NCBI GenBank assembly: GCA_029335925.2
Contig: JARJMX020000211.1
Location: 1-10,148, forward strand
Length of the DNA stretch: 10,148 bases
DNA from: Gammaproteobacteria bacterium
Lineage (GTDB): Bacteria > Pseudomonadota > Gammaproteobacteria > Halothiobacillales > Halothiobacillaceae
Direction: 5' to 3'
Below the pieces are notes generated by a model. That model searched no databases. It was not told the DNA's origin and worked only from the letters and a program-made list of their open reading frames with translations. This document shows positions 1 through 9,257 of the stretch, piece by piece. Position numbers and translations under genes: made by a program. Numbering within the stretch: the first letter of the stretch is position 1; each line of letters starts with the position of its first letter.

Positions 1-408
1 CTGCTCAAGGGCTTGGCGGTTGAGGATCCGCCCCTTGGCCAGTCCAGCGGACTTAAGCGCCTTTTCAAGATCAGCCTTTTCAACCTTGTCATTGCCGGTG
101 ATGGTCAGCTCGCCAATGGTCGGCCGCTCCTCCACCTTGACCACGAGCACCTCGCCGCGCCGGGCGACATCGACGCGGCGGAAGAAGCCGGTCTTGTACA
201 GTTCCTGAATCACTCGGGTGCTATCCGCCTCAGTGAAGGCGTCACCAACCCGGTAGGGCAGATAGGTGAACACGGTGCCTGAAGTGATGTTCTGCAACCC
301 CTGTACCTCAATGTCCCGCAGGATAAAGGTCGAAGCGGGATCCGCTGCCTGGGCAGAGAGTACGACACCAAGGGCCAGCGGCAAGATCGAGCGGGCGAAC
401 ATCTTCAT
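1..408 (-). CDS. bamA: Outer membrane protein assembly factor BamA, N-terminal part (partial)
   Basis: BamA is the outer-membrane core of the BAM complex, which folds and inserts beta-barrel proteins. Only the first 136 codons are present; the gene runs off the left edge in frame with no stop. Residues 1-21 look like a Sec signal peptide: K2 and R6, a hydrophobic stretch ILPLALGVVLS, then AQA with cleavage probably after A21 or A22. Residues about 28-95 form POTRA 1 (ILRDIEVQGLQNI to VKVEERP) and about 96-136 begin POTRA 2 (TIGELTITGN). VEERPTI aligns with VKERPTI of E. coli BamA. The first ATG at 408 was chosen because it gives a complete signal peptide; a second ATG lies two codons later. 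No clear Shine-Dalgarno precedes either. It follows rseP by 40 bp, the usual gene order. Identification is by remembered family sequence and context. Confidence 0.95.
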   Translation of the reverse strand, partial: MKMFARSILPLALGVVLSAQAADPASTFILRDIEVQGLQNITSGTVFTYLPYRVGDAFTEADSTRVIQELYKTGFFRRVDVARRGEVLVVKVEERPTIGELTITGNDKVEKADLEKALKSAGLAKGRILNRQALEQ

Positions 409-448
409 GAATTTTTAGGGTCCAAAAAGGGGCGGTGTCGTTGCAGGC

Positions 449-1807
449 CTAGAAAAAAAGCCGTGTCAGGTCGTTGAAAAGGGCGAGTGCCATCAGCGCA
501 AGCAACAGACTCATACCAATGCGCTGAGCGAACATCTGTGCCTCATTCGACAACGGTCGGCCGAGCAAAGCCTCGATAAGATAAAACAACAGGTGCCCGC
601 CATCCAGTACGGGAACGGGCAACAGATTAAGAATCGCAAGGCTCAAGCTGACCAGGGCAAGGAAGGCGAGAAAGTTGGACAGACCAAGCACCAGGCTTTT
701 GCCTGCCACATCGGCGATGCCAAGCGGCCCACTGATGGTCTCGAGCGAGGCCTGTCCGGTAAGCATCTTACCCATGAACCGGAGGGTGAGCACACTCATG
801 TCCCACGTACGCGAGAGCCCCGCCTGGACCGCCTCCAGCACGCCGAGGCGCTCCACCACCCGCAGCCGCGCCCACGTCTCATCGGAAATATCGACCGAGA
901 AAGCGGCCCCAGCATAACCGACCATTTCGCTGTTGAAGCGGCGCATACCGAGTATCATGCTGACGCGAAGTGACTGCCCATCGCGCAGGATGTCGAGCTC
1001 CACGCGCTCACCGGGATGCTGACGGATGACTTCCACCAGTTCGCTGGCGCGAGAGACCGGCATGCCCCCCACCCCGGTCACCACGTCGTTAACCCTCAGG
1101 CCGGCCAGGGCCGCCGCGGCGCCCTCCTCCACCTGGCGCACGATGATGTTTCCACGCGGTTCCCAAGGACGCAGACCCAGGCGCGCGAGCGGATCCTCCG
1201 TGCCCTTGAGCAGACCGTAGGACGCGCCGGGCAATTCGACCATGCGCTCACCCCCCTGCTCGCGGACGCGCAGCTGGATGGGCTGGCCCCCCGTCGCCGC
1301 ATCCAGCACCGCAATACGCAGGGCATCGAAGGTGCGCACCGGGTGGCCATTGACCGCAAGCACCTCCGCCTCACCTCGCAGCCCCGCCTGTGCTGCCGGG
1401 GTCCCGGCGGCGGGGGCATCGAGGATCGGCGCAAGCCCGGTAATCCCGAGCATATACATGAGGGCATAGGCGATGACCGCAAAGACGAGATTAGCCACAG
1501 GCCCCGCAGCGACGATCGCAGCGCGCTTGCCCACGCTTTGCCGGTCGAAAGCCCGGTGGACCTCGTCCGGCTCCACTGGGCCTTCCCGGCCATCAAGCAT
1601 CTTGACATAGCCGCCAAGTGGGAGGCTAGCAATCACGTATTCGGTCTCCCCACGCCGCCAGGTCTTGAGCGGGCGACCGAAACCGATCGAGAAACGCAGC
1701 ACCTTGACGCCAAGCCGACGTGCCACCCAAAAGTGCCCCCACTCGTGCACGGCCACCAGCAGGCCGATGGCGAGGATGAAGCCAAGGATACTAGCGAGTA
1801 CATGCAT
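449..1807 (-). CDS. rseP: Site-2 zinc metalloprotease RseP
   Basis: RseP is an inner-membrane intramembrane protease. In E. coli it cuts the anti-sigma factor RseA after DegS, releasing sigma E, and it also clears signal-peptide remnants. The 452-residue product matches the usual length of about 450. The zinc-binding HEWGH lies at residues 21-25 in the first membrane segment, and the third ligand motif LDG at 401-403 is in the C-terminal membrane helix. GFGRPL and LPLGGYVKMLD follow the first helix, AAGPVANLVFAV starts the second, and two tandem PDZ domains fill roughly residues 115-290. The ATG at 1807 is preferred over an in-frame ATG ten codons upstream: it aligns with the E. coli start, overlaps the dxr stop by one base (TGATG) and has GGGGAG 9-10 nt upstream. 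The sigma E context with bamA next door is consistent. All catalytic motifs are intact. Confidence 0.97.
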   Translation of the reverse strand: MHVLASILGFILAIGLLVAVHEWGHFWVARRLGVKVLRFSIGFGRPLKTWRRGETEYVIASLPLGGYVKMLDGREGPVEPDEVHRAFDRQSVGKRAAIVAAGPVANLVFAVIAYALMYMLGITGLAPILDAPAAGTPAAQAGLRGEAEVLAVNGHPVRTFDALRIAVLDAATGGQPIQLRVREQGGERMVELPGASYGLLKGTEDPLARLGLRPWEPRGNIIVRQVEEGAAAALAGLRVNDVVTGVGGMPVSRASELVEVIRQHPGERVELDILRDGQSLRVSMILGMRRFNSEMVGYAGAAFSVDISDETWARLRVVERLGVLEAVQAGLSRTWDMSVLTLRFMGKMLTGQASLETISGPLGIADVAGKSLVLGLSNFLAFLALVSLSLAILNLLPVPVLDGGHLLFYLIEALLGRPLSNEAQMFAQRIGMSLLLALMALALFNDLTRLFF

Positions 1808-3006
1808 CAGAACAGCTCCCCATGCACAGCGATCCAACGCGCGGCGAGTTCGCGCGCATCAAGGTCTGCCCTGAACACCGCATCCAAGGTATCAGCCGCA
1901 ACGCAGGAGATTTGCGCAAGGACCGCCTCAATCAGGGCCGGGATCTGGGTGAAGCGCATACGGCGGGCAAGAAACCCCTCTACCGCCACCTCGTTGGCGG
2001 CGTTGAGCACGGCGGGTGCGACCCCCCCCTGATGTAGAGCATCGAAAGCCAGACGCAGGCATGGGAATCGCGCAAGGTCCGGCTGCTCGAACTGCAAGGC
2101 CGCCACCCGAGTCAGGTCGAGCGGATCGACACCCGACTCGATCCGCTCCGGCCAACTCAAGGCATAGGCGATCGGCGTACGCATATCCGGATTGCCCATC
2201 TGGGCCAGGACCGAGCCATCGCTATAGGCGACCATCGAGTGAACGATACTCTGTGGATGGATCAGCACACGGATGCGCTCGGGCGGAATATCGAACAACC
2301 AGCGCGCCTCGATGACCTCCAGCCCCTTGTTCATCAAGGTGGCAGAATCCACCGAGATCTTGCGTCCCATCGACCAGTTGGGATGGGCGCAGGCCTCCTC
2401 GGGCGTCACGCAAGCGAGCTGCTCGGCCGGATATTGGCGGAAGGGACCGCCCGAAGCAGTCAGGATCAGCTCCTCAACCCCCAGCTCGCGATGGCGCACA
2501 GCATCCGGGCGAGGTAAGCATTGGAAGAGGGCATTGTGCTCGGAATCGAGCGGCAGCAGTGTGGCGCCATGGCGCTCTACCTCCTCCATAAACAAGGCGC
2601 CGGACATGACCAACGCCTCCTTGTTGGCCAACAATACCCGCTTGCCTTGGCGCACTGCTGCCAGGGCCGGCCGCAGACCAGCGGCACCGACGATGGCCGC
2701 CACCACGATGGGGCTGGCGGCATCCGCCGCGATGGCTTCCATGCCCGCGGCCCCTTCGAGCACTTCGATCCGAAGCCCCTCCAGGCGCAAAGCCTCACGC
2801 AGCTGCACTGCGGCGGCACGCTCGCCCATGGCGACACAGCGGGGATGAAACTCACGGCAGGCGGCCAGCATGCCCTCGACATCGCGGCATGCGCCAAGCG
2901 ACTCGACTCGCCAGCGCGCAGGATGGCGCCGCAGCACATCTAAGGTGCTCTGGCCGATGGAGCCCGTTGCCCCGAGAATGCACACCCCCAGACGTGAATC
3001 AGCCAT
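1807..3006 (-). CDS. dxr: 1-deoxy-D-xylulose 5-phosphate reductoisomerase
   Basis: Dxr converts 1-deoxy-D-xylulose 5-phosphate to 2-C-methyl-D-erythritol 4-phosphate with NADPH and a divalent metal. This is the first committed step of the MEP isoprenoid pathway, in the cytoplasm. The 399-residue length matches the E. coli enzyme (398). The NADPH-binding loop GATGSIG is at residues 12-18, [11 protein letters not shown] begins at 126, the metal-binding DSEH is at 154-157, SGGPF is at 185-189, [20 protein letters not shown] begins at 208, and NKGLE with the third metal ligand is at 226-230. The start is the ATG at 3006, whose first eight bases overlap the cdsA stop (ATGGCTGA); GGGGTG lies about 5 nt upstream. 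Its product feeds IPP and DMAPP supply, which UppS two genes upstream consumes. No missing residues seen. Confidence 0.98.
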   Translation of the reverse strand: MADSRLGVCILGATGSIGQSTLDVLRRHPARWRVESLGACRDVEGMLAACREFHPRCVAMGERAAAVQLREALRLEGLRIEVLEGAAGMEAIAADAASPIVVAAIVGAAGLRPALAAVRQGKRVLLANKEALVMSGALFMEEVERHGATLLPLDSEHNALFQCLPRPDAVRHRELGVEELILTASGGPFRQYPAEQLACVTPEEACAHPNWSMGRKISVDSATLMNKGLEVIEARWLFDIPPERIRVLIHPQSIVHSMVAYSDGSVLAQMGNPDMRTPIAYALSWPERIESGVDPLDLTRVAALQFEQPDLARFPCLRLAFDALHQGGVAPAVLNAANEVAVEGFLARRMRFTQIPALIEAVLAQISCVAADTLDAVFRADLDARELAARWIAVHGELF

Positions 3007-3811
3007 GCAGCACCCCGAGCTTCCACAGACCGAAGGCCATCAGCGGCGCGGCAGCGAGCAAGCTGTCGACGCGATCGAACATGCCGCCATGCCCCGGCAG
3101 CAGGGACCCGCTGTCCTTCACCCCGGCCTCGCGCTTGAGTTGGCTCTCGTGCAGATCACCTATGACCGAGATCAGGGTGACAGTGAACAAGAGGAGCAAC
3201 CAAGGCAGCAGCGGCAGGGCCGCATAGGGGGGGATGGTATGTGCCACCCAACCCACCAGCACGACGGCCGCCAGCGCTCCACCCAACCCTTCGACGGTCT
3301 TGCCGGGACTGATCGAAAGGGCCAGCTTGCGGCGGCCGAAGCGGCGACCACTGAAGTAGGCGGCCGAATCCGCGACCCACACCACCATGAAGGTCGCCAA
3401 CACCCAAAAGGGACCATCCGGCAGGTTACGCAGCGCATCCAGCGCCAACCAGGCGGGCCACAGCACCAAGGGCGCGAGGATGAGTTTGTAGGCACGGCCG
3501 TGCACGAAGGCAGGGGCACGCGCGCTAAACACCAGGCGGATACCAAGGACCAACCAGAGCAGTACAGCTGCGCCAAGCACCCAGCCGAGTGCACCATGGA
3601 GCATGAGGACGGGAATACCCGCGAGCGTGAGCAACGCGGCAAACGCAAGACGGACGCCCCCCGCAAGCCGGGCCAGTGCGGCCCACTCGAGGGCCGTGAC
3701 GAACACCACCAGCCCCATCAACGCTGCAAACCCCGCGCGAGGCAGGAAGAACAGCGCAGGAATGAGAAGGCCTGCGAGCACCAGCGCGGTGAGGATGCGT
3801 TGCTTAAGCAC
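2999..3811 (-). CDS. cdsA: Phosphatidate cytidylyltransferase (CDP-diglyceride synthase)
   Basis: CdsA is an integral inner-membrane enzyme that joins CTP and phosphatidic acid to give CDP-diacylglycerol, the precursor of phosphatidylethanolamine, phosphatidylglycerol and cardiolipin. The 270-residue product is slightly shorter than E. coli CdsA (about 285). It has many hydrophobic segments, from [17 protein letters not shown] at the N-terminus onward, then [28 protein letters not shown], and the family signature at about 223-250 ([13 protein letters not shown], then [14 protein letters not shown]). I chose a GTG start at 3811: it lines up with the E. coli N-terminus, has AGGAG 7 nt upstream, and overlaps the uppS stop by eight bases (GTGCTTAA). 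The open frame continues 44 codons upstream, but that part only reads through uppS in another frame. Confidence 0.96.
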   Translation of the reverse strand: MLKQRILTALVLAGLLIPALFFLPRAGFAALMGLVVFVTALEWAALARLAGGVRLAFAALLTLAGIPVLMLHGALGWVLGAAVLLWLVLGIRLVFSARAPAFVHGRAYKLILAPLVLWPAWLALDALRNLPDGPFWVLATFMVVWVADSAAYFSGRRFGRRKLALSISPGKTVEGLGGALAAVVLVGWVAHTIPPYAALPLLPWLLLLFTVTLISVIGDLHESQLKREAGVKDSGSLLPGHGGMFDRVDSLLAAAPLMAFGLWKLGVLHG

Positions 3812-4550
3812 GGGCGGACTCCTGGAGTTGCGCCGAGATTTGGCCAAAACGGCGCTCGCGCCCAGCATACCAAGCAAGGGCGCGGTCCAAGGCCTCAGCG
3901 TCGAAGTCCGGCCACAGCACTGGAGTAAAATACAGCTCAGCATAGGCGAGCTGCCAGAGGAGGAAATTGCTGATGCGCTGCTCGCCGCCGGTGCGGATCA
4001 AAAGGTCCGGCTCGGGCAGGTCGCCCAAGGCAAGATGGCGAACAAGAGTAATCTCATCCACCGCCTCCGGCGCAAGGCGGCCGCTCGCCACCTCCCCCGC
4101 CAGCGCGCGTGCGGCCTGAGTAATATCCCAGCGTCCACCGTAGTTGACGGCCACCACCAGGGTCATGCGCTCATTGCTGGCGGTGAGCTCCTCAGCCTCG
4201 GCCATCCGTGCCTGCAGGACAGGATCAAAACGGCTGCGCTCGCCGATGAAGCGCAGGCGGACACCCGCCTCATGCAGACGGCGGACTTCGTGGCGCAGGG
4301 ATTGGAGGAACAACTGCATGAGGGCGCCGACCTCGGACGAGGGCCGACGCCAGTTTTCACTGGAGAAGGCGAACACGGTAAGCACCCGCACCCCGCGCTC
4401 AGCGCAGGTGCGCACGGTAGTACGCAGGGCGGTAGCACCCTGGCGATGACCGAACACACGCGGGTACCCGCGCTGTTCGGCCCAGCGCCCGTTGCCATCC
4501 ATAATGATGGCAACGTGGACCGGCACGTCGATCTTCGCTTGGAGGGACAT
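3804..4550 (-). CDS. uppS: Undecaprenyl diphosphate synthase (cis-prenyltransferase)
   Basis: UppS adds eight isopentenyl diphosphates to farnesyl diphosphate in cis, making the C55 lipid carrier for peptidoglycan, O-antigen and related polymers. The 248-residue product fits the family (E. coli about 253). The catalytic aspartate D18 sits in IIMDGNGRWA (15-24), followed by GHRQGA (34-39), FAFSSENWRRP (60-70), VAVNYGGRWDI (from 133) and the IPP-binding RTGGEQRISNFLLWQ (186-200) ahead of ELYFTPVLWPDF. It starts 22 bp after the frr stop. The ATG at 4550 gives the normal short N-terminus, yet the bases before it are pyrimidine-rich with no recognisable Shine-Dalgarno, so initiation may depend on coupling or an unstructured leader. 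Its stop overlaps cdsA by eight bases. Confidence 0.97.
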   Translation of the reverse strand: MSLQAKIDVPVHVAIIMDGNGRWAEQRGYPRVFGHRQGATALRTTVRTCAERGVRVLTVFAFSSENWRRPSSEVGALMQLFLQSLRHEVRRLHEAGVRLRFIGERSRFDPVLQARMAEAEELTASNERMTLVVAVNYGGRWDITQAARALAGEVASGRLAPEAVDEITLVRHLALGDLPEPDLLIRTGGEQRISNFLLWQLAYAELYFTPVLWPDFDAEALDRALAWYAGRERRFGQISAQLQESARA

Positions 4551-4572
4551 GGAAAGGATGGTTAGGAGGCGA

Positions 4573-5130
4573 TCAGACCTCCATCAATTCCTTCTCCTTG
4601 GCGGCAAGTACGGCATCGACATCGGCGACATATTTGTCGGTGAGCTTCTGGATCGCCTCTTGGGCGCGGCGCTCCTCATCCTCACTGATGGCCTTGTCCT
4701 TCAATAAAGCCTTGAGGGCGGCATTGGCGTCACGCCGGATGTTGCGAATGGCAACCTTGGCGTTCTCGCCTTCGTGACGTACCACCTTGACCAGATCACG
4801 GCGGCGCTCCTCGGTCAGCGGCGGCATCGGCACGCGGATGACCATGCCCGCACTCATCGGGTTGAGACCAAGGTCAGAGGTCATGATGGCCTTCTCGATC
4901 TTGCTCACCATATTCTTTTCCCACGGGGTCACGGTCAGGTTGCGCGCATCCTCAACCACAATCTTGGCCACCTGTGACAGCGGAACCTCCTGACCGTAAT
5001 ACTCGACCTTTACATGGTCGAGGATGGAAGGATGGGCACGCCCCGTGCGCAGCTTGCCCAACTCACTCTTCAGCGCATCGAGGCTTTTGCCCATGCGCTG
5101 CTCGGCATCTTTGCGAATATCGTCGATCAT
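4573..5130 (-). CDS. frr: Ribosome recycling factor
   Basis: RRF works with EF-G to split the post-termination ribosome complex so the subunits can be reused. The 185-residue length is exactly typical. Helical domain I appears as the N-terminal helix ([20 protein letters not shown]) with the conserved [10 protein letters not shown] ending near residue 35, and the two long C-terminal helices run from about 105 ([15 protein letters not shown] to KELMEV). The intervening beta-rich domain II covers roughly 33-103 ([14 protein letters not shown], then [11 protein letters not shown]). The ATG at 5130 overlaps the pyrH stop as ATGA, and GGGAG lies about 5 nt upstream inside the end of pyrH. The pyrH-frr pairing is nearly universal in bacteria. 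Confidence 0.98.
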   Translation of the reverse strand: MIDDIRKDAEQRMGKSLDALKSELGKLRTGRAHPSILDHVKVEYYGQEVPLSQVAKIVVEDARNLTVTPWEKNMVSKIEKAIMTSDLGLNPMSAGMVIRVPMPPLTEERRRDLVKVVRHEGENAKVAIRNIRRDANAALKALLKDKAISEDEERRAQEAIQKLTDKYVADVDAVLAAKEKELMEV

Positions 5131-5861
5131 GCTTGCTTCTCCCGAGTGACCAGGGTGCCGACCCGCTCGCCCATCACCAGGCGCGTGAGCAGGCCGGGAA
5201 CGTTGATGTCCGTTACCATCAGCGGCAAATTGTTGTCGCGGCAAAGCACCAGAGCCGTGGCATCCATTACGCCCAGCTGGCTGTTGAGCGCCTCATCGAA
5301 GGTCAGATGGTCATAGCGGCGCGCCTCTGGGTTCTTGCGCGGGTCGCTGTCATACACGCCGTCGACCTTGGTCGCCTTGACCAGCAGGTCCGCGCCGATC
5401 TCGACCGCACGCAAGCTGCCTGCTGTATCGGTGGTGAAGAAGGGGTTACCGGTGCCAGCGGCGAAGATGACGATGCGCCCCTTTTCCAGATGGCGCACCG
5501 CGCGGCAGCGGATATAGTCCTCGCACACCTGGTGCATGGACAGGCCGGACATGACGCGGCAGTGCCCGCCCAAGCGCTCGATGGCGTCCTGCATCGCCAG
5601 GGCGTTCATGACCGTCGCCAGCATGCCCATGTGGTCACCGGTCACCCGATCCATGCCGCCCTCGGCCAGGCCCGCGCCGCGGAAGATGTTGCCGCCACCG
5701 ATGACGAGCGCGACCTCGACCCCCAAGGCACGTAGGGCCATCACTTCCTCCGCCAAGCGTCTGATGACGGCCGGGTCGATCCCGTAGTCGAAATCCCCCA
5801 TCAGCGCCTCACCACTCAGCTTGAGAAGAACACGACGGTAATGAAGGGGTTTGGCTTGCAT
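5127..5861 (-). CDS. pyrH: Uridylate kinase (UMP kinase)
   Basis: PyrH phosphorylates UMP to UDP with ATP in de novo pyrimidine synthesis. It is a hexameric amino-acid-kinase-fold enzyme, usually activated by GTP and inhibited by UTP. The 244-residue form is close to E. coli (241). The motifs KLSGEAL (14-20), GGGNIFRG (55-62), [15 protein letters not shown] (72-86), [12 protein letters not shown] (136-147) and [13 protein letters not shown] (162-174) are all present. Two adjacent ATG codons, at 5864 and 5861, can start it. I prefer 5861 because AGGTG then lies 6 nt away, whereas it would be only 3 nt from the first ATG. It sits after the tsf hairpin and is coupled to frr by an ATGA overlap. 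Confidence 0.97.
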   Translation of the reverse strand: MQAKPLHYRRVLLKLSGEALMGDFDYGIDPAVIRRLAEEVMALRALGVEVALVIGGGNIFRGAGLAEGGMDRVTGDHMGMLATVMNALAMQDAIERLGGHCRVMSGLSMHQVCEDYIRCRAVRHLEKGRIVIFAAGTGNPFFTTDTAGSLRAVEIGADLLVKATKVDGVYDSDPRKNPEARRYDHLTFDEALNSQLGVMDATALVLCRDNNLPLMVTDINVPGLLTRLVMGERVGTLVTREKQA

Positions 5862-5892
5862 CATCCACACCTGACGGAGTTGGGGAATAAGA

Positions 5893-5913
5893 GGCCCCGG
5901 ACGTGCCGGGGCC
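5893..5913 (-). terminator. Hairpin after tsf, possible weak terminator or attenuator
   Basis: Just after the tsf stop, a perfect 8-bp GC-only stem (GGCCCCGG / CCGGGGCC) encloses a 5-nt loop (CACGT on the transcribed strand). It is followed by TCTTATT, an interrupted T-tract, then C residues. The stem is very stable but the U-tract is poor, so partial termination before pyrH, or mRNA 3'-end protection, is more likely than full termination. Its role is inferred from sequence only. Confidence 0.55.
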
Positions 5914-5922
5914 GGGGGCGGA

Positions 5923-6804
5923 TCAGCCGCCCTTGACCTGGGCCATGACTTCGGCAGCAAAGTCGGTCTGCTGCTTCTCGATGCCCTCGCCCACCTCGAA
6001 GCGGACGAAGCTCTTCACCTCAGCACCAGCCTTCTTCAGCAGAGCACCGACGGTCATGTCGGGATCCTTGACGAAGGGCTGGCCGGTCAGCGTCACTTCG
6101 GCGAGGTATTTCTTGAGGCGGCCCTCGACCATCTTGGCGATGATGTCGGCCGGCTTGCCGCTCTGGGCCGCCTGCTCGGAGAAGATCTCGCGCTCTTTCT
6201 CGACCAGTTCGGCCGGAACATCGGCCTCGGACACGCACACCGGACGGCTAGCGGCCACGTGCATGGCGATGTCCTTGGCCAGCTCGGCATTGCCGCCAGC
6301 CATATCGACCAGTACACCGATGCGATCGCCGTGGCGATAAGCACCGATCACACCGGTGGTCTCGATACGGGCAAAGCGACGTACCTGGATATTCTCACCG
6401 ATCTTGGCAACCAGAACGGAGCGCACGGTATTTATGTCCTCGCCACTCGCCATCTTACAGGCCAACAGGGCCTCGACATCGGCCGGTGCGTTCGTAAGGG
6501 CGATGTGCGCTACTTCGTTGGCGAACTGGACAAAGTCGTCGCTCTTGGCCACGAAGTCGGTCTCGCTGTTGATCTCGACCATGGCGGCGCTCTTACCATC
6601 ATCGGCCACGCTGATCACCACTATACCCTCGGCAGCGGTACGATGGGCTTTCTTGTCGGCCTTGGCCATGCCCTGCTTGCGCATCCAATCGATGGCCGCC
6701 TCGATGTCGCCGCCGACCTCGGTCAGCGCTTTCTTACACTCCATCATCCCCGCGCCGGTACGGTCGCGCAGTTCTTTCACCATGGCCGCAGTAATCGTGC
6801 TCAT
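5923..6804 (-). CDS. tsf: Elongation factor Ts
   Basis: EF-Ts is the guanine nucleotide exchange factor that regenerates EF-Tu-GTP during elongation. The 293-residue product is slightly longer than E. coli's (283). The N-terminal UBA-like domain carries EF-Ts signature 1 at about 11-27 ([17 protein letters not shown]), and signature 2, [11 protein letters not shown] (77-87), includes the TDFVA that contacts EF-Tu. The remainder covers the core subdomains, with [12 protein letters not shown] and [15 protein letters not shown] typical of the family C-terminal half. The ATG at 6804 is preferred over an upstream in-frame ATG at 6888: it begins the conserved N-terminus and has GAGGAA about 7 nt upstream. 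The rpsB-tsf pairing is conserved across bacteria. Confidence 0.98.
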   Translation of the reverse strand: MSTITAAMVKELRDRTGAGMMECKKALTEVGGDIEAAIDWMRKQGMAKADKKAHRTAAEGIVVISVADDGKSAAMVEINSETDFVAKSDDFVQFANEVAHIALTNAPADVEALLACKMASGEDINTVRSVLVAKIGENIQVRRFARIETTGVIGAYRHGDRIGVLVDMAGGNAELAKDIAMHVAASRPVCVSEADVPAELVEKEREIFSEQAAQSGKPADIIAKMVEGRLKKYLAEVTLTGQPFVKDPDMTVGALLKKAGAEVKSFVRFEVGEGIEKQQTDFAAEVMAQVKGG

Positions 6805-6825
6805 GAACTTTTCCTCGATTCTGAT

Positions 6826-6853
6826 AAAAACAACGGGCCACTCGGACCCGTTG
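6826..6853 (-). terminator. Rho-independent terminator or attenuator between rpsB and tsf
   Basis: On the transcribed strand, CAACGGG (6853-6847) pairs with CCCGTTG (6837-6831) in a 7-bp stem that can extend inward by two G-C pairs. It is followed directly by TTTTTATC (five T at 6830-6826). This is a textbook intrinsic terminator. It lies in the 84-bp rpsB-tsf spacer, only about 22 nt before the tsf start. As tsf has no evident promoter of its own, the likely role is partial termination that sets S2 output above EF-Ts and the downstream genes. Confidence 0.75.
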
Positions 6854-6867
6854 CAGGATGGATAGCC

Positions 6868-6882
6868 GCGCCGGATCGGCGC
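6868..6882 (-). other. Small hairpin just after the rpsB stop
   Basis: A 6-bp perfect stem, GCGCCG with CGGCGC around a 3-nt loop, lies 7 nt after the rpsB stop and ahead of the T-tract hairpin. It lacks a T-tract, so it is not a terminator by itself. It may act as an mRNA stabiliser or processing site, or be chance in a GC-rich spacer. Confidence 0.35.
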
Positions 6883-6888
6883 ACACAC

Positions 6889-7620
6889 TCAGGCAGCGGG
6901 TTCGCTCACCTCGACGAAATCATCGCCCGGGACCGTGACAGCATTCTTGGCCTCGATGATCGCATCCGCCGCCGCAGTGACATACAGCTGAATGGCACGG
7001 ATGGCGTCGTCATTGCCGGGAATGACGTAATCGATGCCCTCGGGCGAACTGTTGGTATCCACCACCGCTACGAGCGGAATGCCGAGCTTGCGCGCCTCGC
7101 TGACGGCGATCTTCTCGTGATCAACGTCGATCACGAACAACACGTCCGGCAAGCGTTCCATGTTCTGAATGCCACCCAGGCTGCGCTCGAGTTTTTCCAT
7201 CTCACGCGTAAGGTTCAGGGCCTCGCGCTTGGTGAGGCGCTCGAAGCTGCCATCCTGCGCCATGGTCTGCAGAGTCTTCAGACGGCGCACGGACTGCTTG
7301 ACGGTACGGAAGTTGGTCATCATGCCGCCGAGCCAGCGGTAGTTGACGAACGGCATGCCGCAGCGCACAGCCTGCTCACCGATGGTCTCACGGGCGGCAC
7401 GCTTGGTGCCCACGAACAGGATACTGCCGCCGTTGGCAGCCACCTTACCCAGGAAATTCAGCGCCTCATTGAACATGGGCACCGTCTTTTCCAGGTTGAT
7501 GATGTGAATCTTGTTGCGCTCGCCGAAGATGTACGGCGCCATCTGCGGGTTCCAGTAGCGGGTCTGGTGACCGAAGTGGACACCGGCCTCCAGCATTTGA
7601 CGCATGCTGACTTGAGCCAT
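6889..7620 (-). CDS. rpsB: Small ribosomal subunit protein S2
   Basis: S2 is a 30S subunit protein bound late in assembly at the head-body junction, and needed for S1 docking. The 243-residue product matches E. coli (241). S2 signature 1 is at the N-terminus ([19 protein letters not shown], 9-27). Further family motifs are IHIINLEKT (38-46), FVGTKRAA (69-76), [11 protein letters not shown] (94-104), [14 protein letters not shown] (157-170) and [19 protein letters not shown] (186-204). The ATG at 7620 was chosen because it gives the conserved N-terminus and has AGGAG 9 nt upstream; an in-frame ATG 12 codons earlier lies within the leader. It is the first gene of the minus-strand cluster, with a structured leader upstream. 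Confidence 0.98.
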   Translation of the reverse strand: MAQVSMRQMLEAGVHFGHQTRYWNPQMAPYIFGERNKIHIINLEKTVPMFNEALNFLGKVAANGGSILFVGTKRAARETIGEQAVRCGMPFVNYRWLGGMMTNFRTVKQSVRRLKTLQTMAQDGSFERLTKREALNLTREMEKLERSLGGIQNMERLPDVLFVIDVDHEKIAVSEARKLGIPLVAVVDTNSSPEGIDYVIPGNDDAIRAIQLYVTAAADAIIEAKNAVTVPGDDFVEVSEPAA

Positions 7621-7660
7621 TGCTTTAACTCCTCTTGGGGTTGGGCCTCCGCGCACCCTG

Positions 7661-7713
7661 TCGGCAACCTACGAGCCCGACATGGACATCGGGCTTGCAA
7701 GGCACCCCGCCGA
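7661..7713 (-). promoter_or_regulatory. Structured rpsB 5' leader, candidate S2 autoregulatory site
   Basis: Read on the minus strand, the leader can fold into one long imperfect hairpin. An outer stem, UCGGC (7713-7709) with GCCGA (7665-7661), encloses short helices GCC/GGU and UGC/GUA. The apical stem AGCCCGA/UCGGGCU (7695-7689 with 7680-7674) extends by two wobble pairs to a UCCA loop. A one-sided internal loop contains GGGGU. The 3' end lies 40 nt before the rpsB ATG. In E. coli the rpsB-tsf leader is known to mediate repression by S2; that this fold is the equivalent is inference from position and structure. Confidence 0.5.
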
Positions 7714-7740
7714 TCAGGTGACGATGCGCGTGTGGGTTGA

Positions 7741-9255
<1,515 letters not shown>

Positions 9256-9257
9256 CC

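Noticed and set aside
452..460. Run of seven T at the end of rseP, possible terminator or slippage site
   Set aside because: No stem-loop precedes it. It encodes the final Leu-Phe-Phe before the stop, so slippage would alter only the last residues.
1016..2032. 338-codon plus-strand open frame opposite rseP and dxr
   Set aside because: Composition is typical of an antisense shadow (rich in Arg, His, Pro) and the region is fully explained by two well-identified genes.
2870..3928. 352-codon plus-strand open frame opposite dxr, cdsA and uppS
   Set aside because: Very rich in Gln, Arg and His, crosses three gene boundaries and has no motif; treated as a shadow.
6259..7740. 493-codon plus-strand open frame opposite tsf and rpsB
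   Set aside because: It spans two real genes and their spacer on the other strand, encodes a low-complexity His/Asp/Leu-rich product and has no ribosome binding site or known motif.
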